Shown one piece after another: positions 50,193-59,998 of a stretch of DNA of 64,000 bases (within the stretch, counting starts at the first letter, position 1; each line of letters begins with the position of its first letter). The DNA is from Porticoccus sp963974675. Lineage in GTDB: Bacteria > Pseudomonadota > Gammaproteobacteria > Pseudomonadales > Porticoccaceae. The notes beneath the pieces are model-generated. The model was given only the letters and a program-made list of their open reading frames with translations, made no database searches and was not told the DNA's origin. Made by a program: the position numbers and the translations under genes. The stretch lies in contig CAXBDQ010000005.1 of the NCBI GenBank assembly GCA_963974675.1, positions 1-64,000 of the forward strand, read 5' to 3'.

Positions 50193-51350
50193 CTAGTTAA
50201 ACGAAACAGTAACCAATGTTTCGTAATGGTAGGTTCCGGGAAACAAATCAATCAACCCAATATGTTCAACTGTATGCTTTCCCGCTAACTGCTGAAGATC
50301 TCTCACCATGGTTGCCGCATTACAACTCACATAAATCAGCTTTTTAGGCTTAAAGGTCTTCACCCAATCAGCCAAACCTGGAAACCCTTTTCTAGGAGGG
50401 TCAACCAACAACACATCAAACTGTTGATACTCGGAACGAGCTTTAAATGTTCTCAGCGCCGAATCTGAAAACAGGTCCAAATGTACAAAGCTCAAGGACT
50501 CTTGATTTACTCGGTCTGGGGCATAGTCCACCATTACCCGAGCCATTGCAGCATTGTTTTCAACAAGACTGTCGGACAGATTGCCCTCTCCTGAGAACAG
50601 ATCCAACAATGAAGCAACATCATCATTTTTTATTTCTTCATACACAGCCGTTTTTAACACGGCATTCATTGCTTGGTTAACTTGGCTAAAACCACCATGT
50701 GCATAGGGTTCATCCCATTTCACACTGACACCTTCTGGGGTCAAGTAAAGCTCACAATGTCCTTGCTCGCCATGATCCTCTGTCCAGCTTTTGTCATTAT
50801 ATAGTTCGTCAAATGTTGCTCTCAAACGATCATCTATTGCCTGACATTCTGGTATTTCTACAACATTATTCGTAACGCCATCCATCATGCCAAGGTATTT
50901 ATGCCGGTAGTGAAGCTGTATCCGATTACGATACCCCAGCCGTTCTTTTGCTGGGCTAACATGAATGGCTGGAATAGCCGCCTCCAACCGATTCAAATGA
51001 TGCTGCAACGCCTGCTGTTTATAAAGTAATTCACTTTGATAATCCGTGTGCAAATAATGGCATCCTGGGCAGCTTTCGAAATGCTTACACTGCGGCTCCT
51101 CTCGATTACCTGCCGTAATATCCAAGGTGCTCAGCCGAGCAAACATCACATCTTTGCTGGCTTTAGTTAACGTTGCAGTACCCTGATCGCCCGGCAAAGT
51201 TTTAGGAATAAAGCAAGGTTTGTTATCAATTTTTGCAACACCCTGTCCTAGGGAGTCCATACTCTCTACCTTAAACTCCAATAAACGTTCAACCTGTTTT
51301 CGCTTGGGTTTTCCATACCGAGCTTTTGTTTCAAATTTTCTTCGTTTCAA
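50193..51350 (-). CDS. 23S rRNA (uracil-C5)-methyltransferase-like enzyme (RlmD/RumA family)
   Basis: The 385-residue protein has an N-terminal TRAM domain (FKVESMDSLGQGVAKIDNKPCFIPKTLPGD), iron-sulfur cysteines (C..FESCPGCHYLH plus IPECQ), a SAM domain (LLDLFSGEGNLSDSL), VDPPRKGF and the catalytic SCNAATMVRDL motif. It is shorter than E. coli RlmD (433 residues), and the basic N-terminus KRRKFETKARYGKPKRKQ is unusual. It methylates a uridine C5, probably in rRNA; exact position is uncertain. Confidence 0.85.
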   Translation of the reverse strand: MKRRKFETKARYGKPKRKQVERLLEFKVESMDSLGQGVAKIDNKPCFIPKTLPGDQGTATLTKASKDVMFARLSTLDITAGNREEPQCKHFESCPGCHYLHTDYQSELLYKQQALQHHLNRLEAAIPAIHVSPAKERLGYRNRIQLHYRHKYLGMMDGVTNNVVEIPECQAIDDRLRATFDELYNDKSWTEDHGEQGHCELYLTPEGVSVKWDEPYAHGGFSQVNQAMNAVLKTAVYEEIKNDDVASLLDLFSGEGNLSDSLVENNAAMARVMVDYAPDRVNQESLSFVHLDLFSDSALRTFKARSEYQQFDVLLVDPPRKGFPGLADWVKTFKPKKLIYVSCNAATMVRDLQQLAGKHTVEHIGLIDLFPGTYHYETLVTVSFN

Positions 51351-51637
51351 AGTGCTATTTTCCTCACATTACCCGCTAGTGTTACTGTATCAACCACAAC
51401 AACGACGCCAGATATCACAAAAAAACCACATAAATCAATATATTGATAACTATTAACATCATGCCAACTACGCTACTGCCCCACAGTTTATTCCAAAAAC
51501 TCCAGCACACCTTTTAATTTTTACCTATGGTATATTTCTCTGCTTTAACGACACCGATCTGCCAAAAGTCAGTCGGCGTAATGGGTCGACGGATCACCCT
51601 ATACAAGCATCATGTAGTAGTAGGTGATCAGTACATA

Positions 51638-53836
51638 ATGACAAAAACTCTAAAAGCTAATGATGTCCAAGCAACCCCTGCCCGCCTACGTGTTCTACCG
51701 CTCATCGCCTTTGTGACGACCCTACTTGTCGGGCTATTTATTGTCCACAACCACCATTCATTATGGCAAAAAGAGCAGTCAATACTTATGTCTGAGCTTG
51801 TCTCCTCACAAGGAGATACTATTCAACGTCATCTTTCTCGCTCGCTGTCGTCCACTTATATTCTCAAATCCTTGATTGAAGTCGATCAGGGTAATATCAA
51901 AAACTTTGAGACTTACGCTAAAAATATATCTGACTCTTTGGGTGGCATTACTAATTTACAATTAGCGCCAGGAGGTATTATTCAGCACATTTACCCCCTA
52001 GCGGGGCATGAAAAAGCCATTGGCCTCGACATACTGAAACATGACAACAGTCGTGATGATGCGACTTGGGCGATCTCTCACGCAGAACTCATTCTGTCGG
52101 GTCCTTTTGAACTCATCCAAGGAGGCAATGCTGTTATCGGCCGCAACCCAGTATTTTTGAAAGATTTGGGGGGCAAGAAATCATTCTGGGGATTCGTCTC
52201 GGTATTAATCTACTTAGACGACCTTCTCTCCGACACCAATTTGAGCACATTAAAAACTAAAGGATACTACTACCAATTATCAAAGGACAGGAACGGTACT
52301 GAATATATTTTTGCCCAAAGCCATACAGATATGAACTCGGCTGAAACCATTATTAAAAAAGCTATTACAGTACCCAATGGCACCTGGCTTCTGAGCATGG
52401 GTCGCGAACCTAGGCCCTGGCACTACATAGCCCTAGCCCTACAGATATTACTGGCCGTTTGCCTAAGCGCGTTGATGGCTTACATCTCCTATGCACTACT
52501 GAGGCGACCCATACAGCTCCAGCAACTGGTGGATGAAAAAACGGAGGAATTACACAAACTAGCCTTCTATGACCCATTAACCAAACTCTGCAACCGTCGA
52601 CTCTTTAACGACCTGCTCTCTCGCATGATCATCACCACAGAGCGTAACGGGACTCAGATGGCTTTGCTTTATTTGGACTTAGACGACTTTAAGCGTATTA
52701 ATGATTCGCTAGGCCATGAGAGTAGGGATCAATTACTGAAAATTATTGGCAAAAGAATCACTGCCGCTGTTCGCAAATCTGATATCGCTGCCCGTATTGG
52801 AGGAGATGAATTTTGCATACTTCTTCCTAATATTCAGAGTTCCATAAATGCTGCGAGTATTGCAGAAAAAATACTGCACACTATAGGGCAGCCGATTAGG
52901 TTGGGCGTCCACTCTGTAAGAATCACCCCCAGCATTGGGATCACCCTCGCGCCCCTCGACGGCGTCAGTGCAGCCCAATTACTCAAAAATTCCGACCTGG
53001 CCATGTACAGCGCCAAAGATAACAGCCGTAACAACTATCAATTTTTTGAGGATAAACTTAACATCAATGCTATGGAACGCTTGATACTCGAAAGAGAACT
53101 CAGCCAAGCCGTGGAAAACAACGAATTCATCCTCCACTTCCAACCACAGGTATGTCTACTTACCCAAAAAACCAGAAGAATAGAGGCGTTGGTACGGTGG
53201 CAACACCCCAGCCGAGGCTTCCTACCACCAGGCGACTTTATTCAATTTGCAGAAGACAGCCGGCTTATCATTCCTATAGGCTCATGGGTGCTGGAGCAGG
53301 CGTGCCTACAATTAAAAAAATTAAACTTTCCTGAGCTCACGGTATCGGTAAACTTGTCGCCGAGACAATTTGCTGACCCTAACTTATTAGTCACCATCAA
53401 AAAAGCTCTAAGCAATAGTGGTCTGGAGGGGCATCGTTTAGAGTTGGAAATTACAGAAACTGTCTTAATGAAAAATATGGAAAATGCAATTACCACACTC
53501 AAGCAAATTAAATCCTTAGGCATTCAGATTGCCATAGATGATTTTGGTACTGGCTATTCCTCCCTCAGCCAGTTAAAAAACCTACCGGCAGACACACTGA
53601 AAATTGACCGTGAATTCATTAAAGATATAATTGAAAGCACTGAGAATGCAGTTATCACAAAGGTCATTATCAGCATGGGACACAAACTAGGACTGACTGT
53701 CATAGCCGAAGGTGTCGAAACAGAAGAGCAAGTAGAATTTCTTCATCAGATCCAATGTGATATGGCCCAAGGTTACTTCTTCAGCAGGCCCGTTGACGAG
53801 GCCGGTTTGATTAAATTTTTATCCATGAACACCTGA
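51638..53836 (+). CDS. Membrane-bound CHASE-GGDEF-EAL c-di-GMP enzyme
   Basis: The 732-residue protein has an N-terminal TM helix (LPLIAFVTTLLVGLFIVHN), a periplasmic CHASE-like sensor (about residues 50-265), a second TM helix near residues 270-290, a GGDEF domain (GGDEF at 388-392, intact) and an EAL domain (EAL at 516-518, with DDFGTGYSSLSQL and ETVLM). Both catalytic motifs look complete, so it may make and degrade c-di-GMP. The ATG at 51638 is chosen because the membrane anchor follows directly; a frame open to 51527 has no Shine-Dalgarno site. Confidence 0.9.
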   Translation: MTKTLKANDVQATPARLRVLPLIAFVTTLLVGLFIVHNHHSLWQKEQSILMSELVSSQGDTIQRHLSRSLSSTYILKSLIEVDQGNIKNFETYAKNISDSLGGITNLQLAPGGIIQHIYPLAGHEKAIGLDILKHDNSRDDATWAISHAELILSGPFELIQGGNAVIGRNPVFLKDLGGKKSFWGFVSVLIYLDDLLSDTNLSTLKTKGYYYQLSKDRNGTEYIFAQSHTDMNSAETIIKKAITVPNGTWLLSMGREPRPWHYIALALQILLAVCLSALMAYISYALLRRPIQLQQLVDEKTEELHKLAFYDPLTKLCNRRLFNDLLSRMIITTERNGTQMALLYLDLDDFKRINDSLGHESRDQLLKIIGKRITAAVRKSDIAARIGGDEFCILLPNIQSSINAASIAEKILHTIGQPIRLGVHSVRITPSIGITLAPLDGVSAAQLLKNSDLAMYSAKDNSRNNYQFFEDKLNINAMERLILERELSQAVENNEFILHFQPQVCLLTQKTRRIEALVRWQHPSRGFLPPGDFIQFAEDSRLIIPIGSWVLEQACLQLKKLNFPELTVSVNLSPRQFADPNLLVTIKKALSNSGLEGHRLELEITETVLMKNMENAITTLKQIKSLGIQIAIDDFGTGYSSLSQLKNLPADTLKIDREFIKDIIESTENAVITKVIISMGHKLGLTVIAEGVETEEQVEFLHQIQCDMAQGYFFSRPVDEAGLIKFLSMNT

Positions 53837-53927
53837 AACTTAGTTTTGTTTAAAATATTGATATCCTTTCTTTCCACCCATTAACGAGAAAGGTAAGAAT
53901 CGTCCCTGTTTTTATAGAGTGTAATTA

Positions 53928-54527
53928 ATGACACTGCAACTCCCTTTATTAACTGAATTCCTATCCATATCAGGAGCATCTTTTATCCTGATTTTTTTGG
54001 CTGAATTTGGCGACAAGAGCCAATTAGTTTGTATGACGCTCGCAGCAAAGCACCGTCCATGGCCCGTACTCCTAGGTGCAGTCACAGCCTTTGCTATTCT
54101 CAACCTGCTGGCAGTTCTGTTTGGGGCTGTAGTCTCTGCCTGGATTCCTCAGTTTTGGCTCGCCTTAATCGTAGCCGGGTTATTCGGCTTTTTTGGGATT
54201 CAGTCTTTGCTCTTTGATGATGACAACCAAGAAGATGAAGACGTAGGACTCCGCAGCAGTCATAGCCTGTTCATCACGGCATTGCTAATGATTTTTATCG
54301 CAGAATTTGGCGACAAAACCCAACTGGCCGTTGCTGGATTATCATCAACTTTCCACGGTCTCCCCGTTTGGCTAGGATCAACATTAGCACTTCTCGCCAC
54401 TACCGTTCTTGGCGTCCTCGCAGGACAACGATTATTGAAACACCTACCCCTGAAGCTAATTCATAAAATGAGCGGCGTGCTATTTCTAGTACTGGCTGCA
54501 CTAGCTCTGTATCATGCCTTCTATTGA
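53928..54527 (+). CDS. TMEM165/GDT1 family cation (Mn2+) exporter
   Basis: The 199-residue membrane protein has six TM helices in two homologous halves, each carrying the family motif ExGD(K/R)(S/T): EFGDKSQ near residue 25 and EFGDKTQ near residue 127. Bacterial members (MneA/YebN-like function) export manganese or other divalent cations. The start lacks a strong Shine-Dalgarno sequence. I checked the short upstream gap for a yybP-ykoY manganese riboswitch and did not see one. It is flanked by two c-di-GMP enzymes. Confidence 0.88.
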   Translation: MTLQLPLLTEFLSISGASFILIFLAEFGDKSQLVCMTLAAKHRPWPVLLGAVTAFAILNLLAVLFGAVVSAWIPQFWLALIVAGLFGFFGIQSLLFDDDNQEDEDVGLRSSHSLFITALLMIFIAEFGDKTQLAVAGLSSTFHGLPVWLGSTLALLATTVLGVLAGQRLLKHLPLKLIHKMSGVLFLVLAALALYHAFY

Positions 54528-54681
54528 CGAAAGAATCACAGGATGTTAATCACTTTAATGTTATGTTAGAGATGGAAAGATTTTTTAGTCTGTCAACTAC
54601 CCGCATGACTGTATGACTGTTGTTAAAAATCGTTAACAATTTGAGTTTGAATAACAAACAACAAAAAAAGGAACCCAGTTG

Positions 54682-55635
54682 ATGGACAAACCTGCACACA
54701 AAATATTTGCTGCGAACTTGGTAGAAAACCTAGTCACAGCAACATTTGTTCTAGATCCCAATGGCATCGTCATCATTTGGAATCGTGCTTGTGAAAAATT
54801 AACAGGGCTTACTGCCAAGGAAGTCGTCGGCACCCGAGATCACTGGCGAGCATTTTATTTAAAAAAACGAATGTGTCTCGCCGATGTTCTGGTACAAGGT
54901 CGAACCGATGAATTGGCGCGGCTCTATGATATTCACGCTCATCCCTCTATTCACGCCAGTGGTTACAAAGTGGAAAATTGGTGTGTCATGCCACGCACCA
55001 GATCCCGCCTCTATTTAACCGCGGATGCAGGCCCCATTTATGATGAACAAGGCCAGTTAATAGCCGTTGTACAAACCATTCGTGACAGTACTGATTACAA
55101 AAAGGCACAAACTGCCCTAGAAGAATTATCTGTCACCGACGAATTAACAGGGCTCCACAATCGACGTTTTTTTAACGAGCACCTGCACCTAGAATGGTCA
55201 AGAGGCCTTCGTAGCAACGAACCCCTTGCATTAGTTCTCTTAGATATCGATTACTTCAAACAATACAATGATACATACGGCCACCTGTCAGGTGATAAAT
55301 GCTTGCAATCCGTGGCTCGAATTTTACAACACAGCCTATTACGAAGTAGCGATGTTGCTACCCGTTACGGCGGTGAAGAGTTTTGCCTATTGTTACCGAA
55401 TACGACTATTGATGGCGCATTAGAGGTTTCCAAGCGCATTCGTTCAGCGATGGAAAGAATGGAAATTCTCCACAAAACCAGCCGTATATCTGATTTAGTC
55501 ACAATGAGTGATGGTGTCGCCTGCCTAACCCCCTCACCTGAAGGCATTCCAACAGAGCTTGTCGCCTTGGCAGATGAAGCCCTCTATAATGCAAAAGCTC
55601 AGGGTCGAAACCAAAGCGCTGTAATTGAATCTTAG
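54682..55635 (+). CDS. PAS-GGDEF diguanylate cyclase
   Basis: The 317-residue soluble protein has an N-terminal PAS domain (VENLVTATFVLDPNGIVIIWNRACEKLTGLTAKEVVGT, about 10-130) and a C-terminal GGDEF domain with the active motif GGEEF at 230-234. The usual RxxD inhibitory site is not obvious. It should synthesise c-di-GMP in response to a cytoplasmic signal. AAGGA lies about 9 bp before ATG 54682. A perfect 7-bp inverted repeat TTGTTAA/TTAACAA at 54620-54639 lies upstream and may be regulatory. Confidence 0.9.
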   Translation: MDKPAHKIFAANLVENLVTATFVLDPNGIVIIWNRACEKLTGLTAKEVVGTRDHWRAFYLKKRMCLADVLVQGRTDELARLYDIHAHPSIHASGYKVENWCVMPRTRSRLYLTADAGPIYDEQGQLIAVVQTIRDSTDYKKAQTALEELSVTDELTGLHNRRFFNEHLHLEWSRGLRSNEPLALVLLDIDYFKQYNDTYGHLSGDKCLQSVARILQHSLLRSSDVATRYGGEEFCLLLPNTTIDGALEVSKRIRSAMERMEILHKTSRISDLVTMSDGVACLTPSPEGIPTELVALADEALYNAKAQGRNQSAVIES

Positions 55636-55765
55636 TCGTTACCAGCAACGACTAACCTGACAACAAAAAAGCACTAAACCTAACAAAACCCTTCCTTGCC
55701 AGCTCTAGACAGAGTGTTTGCAAAGATTTCCGTTTTAACCACAAAAAACTTAATCCCTACTCACT

Positions 55766-56868
55766 ATGCAACCGACTCTTCAAAGATTAACCTTTATAGA
55801 TGCTGCAAGAACTTATGCCGTTTTTTTAGCTCTATTGGCCCACGCCTTCATCACCACGGGGCTATTCAATCAACTGGGCGAAGCCAGTATCTATATAAAA
55901 CAATTTACGCGTGTAGCCACGCCTATTTTTGTGTTTATGTTTGGATTCATGGTTGAGTTTGTTTATGCCAAAAAAACGAGAGAGTTAGGAGGGAAAGCGG
56001 TAAAGCAACGTTTACTTGCTCGTAGTTTTCAATGCTATCTTGCCTACGTATTAACATCGTTTTGCGGGTTTCTTGGCGGGTACTACTCTGAAGGAAATTT
56101 TATATATTCATTGTTTTTCTTCGGTGACGCTAGGTTTGGAAATATTCTAAGAGTTTATGCCGTTTTATTACTTTTGGTGCCCGTTATCATCCGATTAAGG
56201 ATACGCCTTGGCACTGGGTTTATTCTTATATCCTATGTTTGCGTTGTTTTGAGTTTCAACCTACTCGAAGAGACTAGAAATCTATCATTCGGCTTTCTCG
56301 ATCACCCATTAAATGTCTTTTTCGGCGCAGGGCCAGTGAAGGGAGGCCCTAGCATATGGCACAGCCTTAGCTTTCTACTTGCAGGTATGTTTATTGCCTC
56401 TAGCCTTGAATGTATCTCAAACAAATCAAACAACCAGTTTTACACCTACTGCCTCTATTTGCTGGCATGCTCACTCATACTCGCTTTATTCTTGATACAA
56501 GAAAGCCCATCAGAAGCTTGGACAAAGTTTGCCGACATGTCATACCGTCTTCACAATATGGCAGGGTATTACCTCATCGGTGTAGTTTGTAGCGTGATAA
56601 CCCTAGCAGTATTTTCTGTTGTAATAGGGAAAAAGCCTTTACCTAAATGGGCTAATATTCTTATGCCCATGGGTTATTCATCCCTCTTCTCATATACCTT
56701 CGGTAACTGTTTACTGAATCTCTTTGGCGGCATCAGTACACAAATACCCTCTTTAGTTTTTTAGTGGTATTTTTCAGCCTTGTTTTATTGGCGACCACGG
56801 TTCTTAAACAGCTGCCGTTTTATAACACAGCCCATTCTTTCCTAAACTTTCGCTTTAAAAACGACTGA
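55766..56868 (+). pseudogene. Acyltransferase-3-like membrane protein with apparent 3' frameshift
   Basis: The open frame from 55766 ends at 56764 after 332 residues. It has a multi-TM layout and an N-terminal RLTFIDAARTYAVFLALLAHAF resembling acyltransferase-3/OpgC-type proteins. It stops within or just before a last TM helix. Adding one base in the T6 run at 56757-56762 continues the frame to a TGA at 56866-56868 with a further TM helix (VVFFSLVLLATTVL) and a basic tail, giving about 367 residues. Either a real frameshift or a homopolymer sequencing error. It may acylate an envelope polysaccharide or glycan. Confidence 0.65.
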
Positions 56869-57624
56869 AGCCACCCTGATTCCTGATTAACGCATCGATA
56901 CATAACTAAAGGTCTCTAAAGTAATAATTAACCGCCAAGCCTGAAAGAGTAGAATTCAAGCAGTTCCAGCGTGATGAAATTGGAAAGCATAGGGGATTCA
57001 CTCCCCCTTCGCGAGAACGTGGTGGTTCCAGTTCGCCCGCTGGTTACCATCTTTTTATTTCTAGATCCAACAGATTATTTTGAGAGATACAATTCAGATA
57101 AAGTTTCAGGATGCACTGGAGATATTAACAAGAACAACTCAAATATTCATAGCGAAACGTCACAACACGCGCGACTCTCTATCCAAAAAAGCAAGCCTAT
57201 ACCCACTCCATATCCTAATACACGCAAAGACATCCGGAAACTTACTCCCTATAAGGATGATTCTTTCTTACATTTGTTCATGGAAAGAACTAGTTAAACA
57301 AATTTTCTTCCAATGAAGGCCCCAACACGTATGTTTCGGGGATTCATATAATCTTTGCATTAGAATACCCTGCTAACCGATTAGACACAGATCCGATTGA
57401 AAAAATACGTTTTACAGTAAAAGTTACCGCGATGATGGCTAATGTAAAAAGATATGCGGGCTAAACTACCCAACAGACTTACCTCGTCAGGCTTGAAAAG
57501 CCTATATTGTATGGAAAGGCCTATATTGTATGGAAAGGCCTTCTTTGAAATCAAAGCTTCTGCAAACCAATTCTATCAGCTATTTCGATGAACTCGGCCA
57601 AATAATAGTACGGCTTTTAACCCT
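56869..57624. other. 756-bp region without a convincing gene
   Basis: One 108-codon frame (56971-57297) has no recognisable pattern and a composition like noise. The only clear structure is a 19-bp tandem duplication at 57500-57537. No tRNA or terminator is evident. Confidence 0.55.
57500..57537. repeat. 19-bp perfect tandem duplication
   Basis: GCCTATATTGTATGGAAAG is present twice without a spacer (57500-57518 and 57519-57537), followed by another GCCT. It lies in a gene-free region. Confidence 0.9.
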
Positions 57625-58428
57625 TTACTCACCACCGAGTAAAGCAACCAGCTCACGCAAACTTTCAACCACATAATCCGGACGCTCGGTAAGCGGATAA
57701 GCTACCACGCCTGGACGCTGAATAAATGCAGTTTGCAGCCCGACCGCCTTTGCGCCCGCCAAATCCCAAGCATGGGCTGCAACCATCAATGCGTCTTCAG
57801 GTTGAATCTCAAGCTGTTCCAACACCCAGCGATAAGGACGTGGGTCAGGCTTGTAGGCTCGAACGTCTTCGACACTAAAACGCCGATCAAAGTATGTGGT
57901 TAAACCAGCATACTCAAACTGCGCTGCAACTCCCGCATTAGAAGAATTTGTCAAACTCACTACGCGAAAGCCTGCGGCCCTCAGCGCCTGTAATGATGGC
58001 ACCACATCTGGGTAGGCGGGCAACTGGGTAATGGTTCCGGCAATAGCCTTGCTTGCCACAGCGGAGTCGAGTTCGACACCCTTACTACTTGCAACCATCA
58101 TCAACGCCGCCGTGCCGATCTGACCAAAATCGTGATAGTCACCGATCAATGTCTCGACCAGCGAGTAATGCAACATTGTCGAAAACCACAAAGGCAGAAG
58201 CTCTTCGCCGCCCGGCAGCGCCTGTGATACAGATCGTCGCAGAGGAGCAAGATCAAGTAGCGTTTCATTAACATCAAAAATAATCACTTTGGGCGCCCGC
58301 AGCACATCAATCTCCTCGGCAAAAGTTAAGGTCGGTAGCGCACTAAGTGCCACCATCAACAGGGGAAACGCAAAACGAAACCGATATAATTTTTCTCCAC
58401 TCGTTAAAAGACTTAATATTCCACTCAC
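57625..58428 (-). CDS. Exported haloacid dehalogenase type II-like hydrolase
   Basis: The 267-residue HAD-superfamily protein has a predicted signal peptide (FRFAFPLLMVALSALPTLTFAEE). The mature domain carries motif I FDVNETLLDL with nucleophilic Asp, motif II SLTNSS, motif III Lys in YKPDPRPY and the VAAHAWDLAGAKAVGLQTAFI motif of L-2-haloacid dehalogenases. Relatives are cytoplasmic, so the leader is unusual. The start appears to be GTG with a weak site; internal starts are possible but would still leave a hydrophobic leader. Substrate is unknown. Confidence 0.8.
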   Translation of the reverse strand: MSGILSLLTSGEKLYRFRFAFPLLMVALSALPTLTFAEEIDVLRAPKVIIFDVNETLLDLAPLRRSVSQALPGGEELLPLWFSTMLHYSLVETLIGDYHDFGQIGTAALMMVASSKGVELDSAVASKAIAGTITQLPAYPDVVPSLQALRAAGFRVVSLTNSSNAGVAAQFEYAGLTTYFDRRFSVEDVRAYKPDPRPYRWVLEQLEIQPEDALMVAAHAWDLAGAKAVGLQTAFIQRPGVVAYPLTERPDYVVESLRELVALLGGE

Positions 58429-58932
58429 AATAAAAACACCTTACTTAATAAGTTGTTTAGCCTCAGCGGCAATACTGTAAAGAGTCGACTTGGTATAGGC
58501 ACCACGCCCGAGAACACGACAAGTTAGACATATTCTACCACTAGCTATTGCGGATATATTAAAAATGACAGTAATTAATAACATAAAAAACGTCAACGAC
58601 AGAGAAAAAAAGTGACCCAGCCAATTCAAAATCAAAACCAAAGCTGTTGAATTACACCTCAAATCGACCTGTGAATTGCATTCAAAAATAATCTAACGGC
58701 GGGAACGTTTTTCAAGGTCAAAGCAATCACTTTCTAATGAACAACTGGATTAAATAACTTTTCGGATATTCGCATAAATGGCTCAAAATCATGTTAACTC
58801 AACGGGCAGTACCACCGGACTGAAGCCGGAAGCCGGTATGACTTTGATTGCCACACCTATCGATAGATCGCGGTAGTTTTGTACCTATAGCTGCTGAAAA
58901 AAAAGCCGACATACTCCAAATGGCTTTTTACC
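58429..58932. other. 504-bp region upstream of nrtS
   Basis: No convincing gene is seen. A minus-strand 73-codon frame (58441-58662) starts with TTG and lacks a ribosome binding site. GGAAC at 58702-58706 could be an ECF-type -35 element. A CCGG-rich inverted repeat lies near 58811-58835. Confidence 0.4.
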
Positions 58933-59142
58933 ATGAGACGTTTTGGCAAAGTTCTGATAAAGCGTCGTATCATGATCAATGCTTTGCGAAACTCCCTAAT
59001 GATGGGCACTTTATTGAACATGATCAATCAGGGCCGTCAATTTCTCAACGGTCTAGAGATTGCTTGGGAGCAGGTATTATTAAACTTTATGGTACCTTAC
59101 GTTGTGGCGTGCTATAGAAAAAAACGAACCCGAAAGGAGTAA
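58933..59142 (+). CDS. nrtS: NrtS-type nitrate/nitrite transporter-like small membrane protein
   Basis: The 69-residue protein has two short hydrophobic segments in the pattern NALRNSLMMGTLLNMINQGRQFLNG...WEQVLLNFMVPYVVACY, which I recognise as the NrtS family, first described as a small nitrate/nitrite transporter in cyanobacteria. The ribosome binding site of the next gene, an ECF sigma factor starting 3 bp after this stop, lies inside its last codons, so the two are translationally coupled. Transport function in this organism is not shown by the sequence. Confidence 0.78.
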   Translation: MRRFGKVLIKRRIMINALRNSLMMGTLLNMINQGRQFLNGLEIAWEQVLLNFMVPYVVACYRKKRTRKE

Positions 59143-59144
59143 TC

Positions 59145-59771
59145 ATGGATATTGAGCAAACCTCGGTCACCGAAACAGCGGATTCCAATAGTATAAATTT
59201 ACCGGATCCTGTGTACCTCAAAGAGTTACGCGTTCTGATGCTGAAGTTTGCCACCCAGCAACTAAGAGATGAAGCATTGGCAGAGGATGCCGTGCAAGAA
59301 GCGTTGATTGGCGCATTGAAAAATGCTGGTTCTTTTAACCGGCACTCTGCAATGAAAACTTGGGTGTTTGCTATTCTCAAAAATAAAATCGCCGATGTGC
59401 TGCGCAAACGACAACGAACCGTCGAAGCCAGTCACTTGTTGCGCGATGATGAAGATGGAGAAAATCTTGATGAACTGTTTAATAGCAAGGGTTTTTGGCA
59501 AGTGGATGAGCGCCCCGCTGCTTGGTCCCAGCCGATGGAATCCGTCAAGAGCGATCATTTTTGGCGAGTATTCGAAACCTGCTTAAGTGGCCTACCGGAA
59601 AACCAGTCGCGTTTATTTATGATGCGGGAGTTTATCGAATTGGACAGTGCCGAAATCTGTGAAAAGCTTAGTATTACCACCAGCAATCTGCATGTCATGC
59701 TGTACCGAGCGCGTTTGCGCTTGCGTGAATGCTTGGAAAACCACTGGTTTAGTGAAGGTGAAAGCCCATGA
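59145..59771 (+). CDS. ECF-type RNA polymerase sigma factor
   Basis: The 208-residue protein has a sigma region 2 (LRVLMLKFATQQLRDEALAEDAVQEALIGALKNAGSFNRHSAMKTWVFAILKNKIADVLRKR) and region 4 HTH (SGLPENQSRLFMMREFIELDSAEICEKLSITTSNLHVMLYRARLRLRECL), with no region 3. It redirects RNA polymerase to stress or envelope genes. AAAGGAG lies before the ATG. The anti-sigma gene overlaps by 4 bp (ATGA), so they are a regulatory pair. Confidence 0.9.
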   Translation: MDIEQTSVTETADSNSINLPDPVYLKELRVLMLKFATQQLRDEALAEDAVQEALIGALKNAGSFNRHSAMKTWVFAILKNKIADVLRKRQRTVEASHLLRDDEDGENLDELFNSKGFWQVDERPAAWSQPMESVKSDHFWRVFETCLSGLPENQSRLFMMREFIELDSAEICEKLSITTSNLHVMLYRARLRLRECLENHWFSEGESP

Positions 59772-59998
59772 TGAACTGCCAACAAGTCACCCGTCTACTT
59801 TCTGATGCTCAGGAGCGTCAATTGTTTTTAAAAGAGCGTACTGCACTCAAAGTCCACACCATGATGTGCTCTGGCTGCCGTAATTTTGGCAAGCAAATGG
59901 GCACATTACGCGAACTTACGCATGAATATGCAAAGGGAACCCAAGGGGAAAAAAACCATGAGGGCACAGCTGATAACGATAATGATCGTCGAGATTAA
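59768..59998 (+). CDS. Anti-sigma factor, zinc-finger (zf-HC2) domain protein
   Basis: The 76-residue protein starts MNCQQVTRLLSDAQERQL and contains H and C residues in the ZAS-type order (KVHTMMCSGCRNF, giving HxxxCxxC). No TM helix follows, so it is a soluble anti-sigma factor that would release the sigma factor on zinc loss or oxidation. It overlaps the sigma gene by ATGA. The C-terminal charged tail ends in DNDNDRRD. Confidence 0.85.
   Translation: MMNCQQVTRLLSDAQERQLFLKERTALKVHTMMCSGCRNFGKQMGTLRELTHEYAKGTQGEKNHEGTADNDNDRRD

Noticed and set aside
53837..53927. yybP-ykoY manganese riboswitch before the GDT1-family gene
   Set aside because: The gap is only 91 bp and shows just a 7-bp CCTTTCT/AGAAAGG inverted repeat, without the conserved internal loops.
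56971..57297. 108-codon frame in the gap after the acyltransferase-like gene
   Set aside because: It has no Shine-Dalgarno site, no family pattern, and low-complexity Asn/Ser/Lys composition; it is probably noise.
58441..58662. 73-codon hydrophobic frame upstream of the exported HAD gene
   Set aside because: It starts with TTG without a ribosome binding site, and the hydrophobic look arises from AT-rich sequence. I could not support it as a gene.
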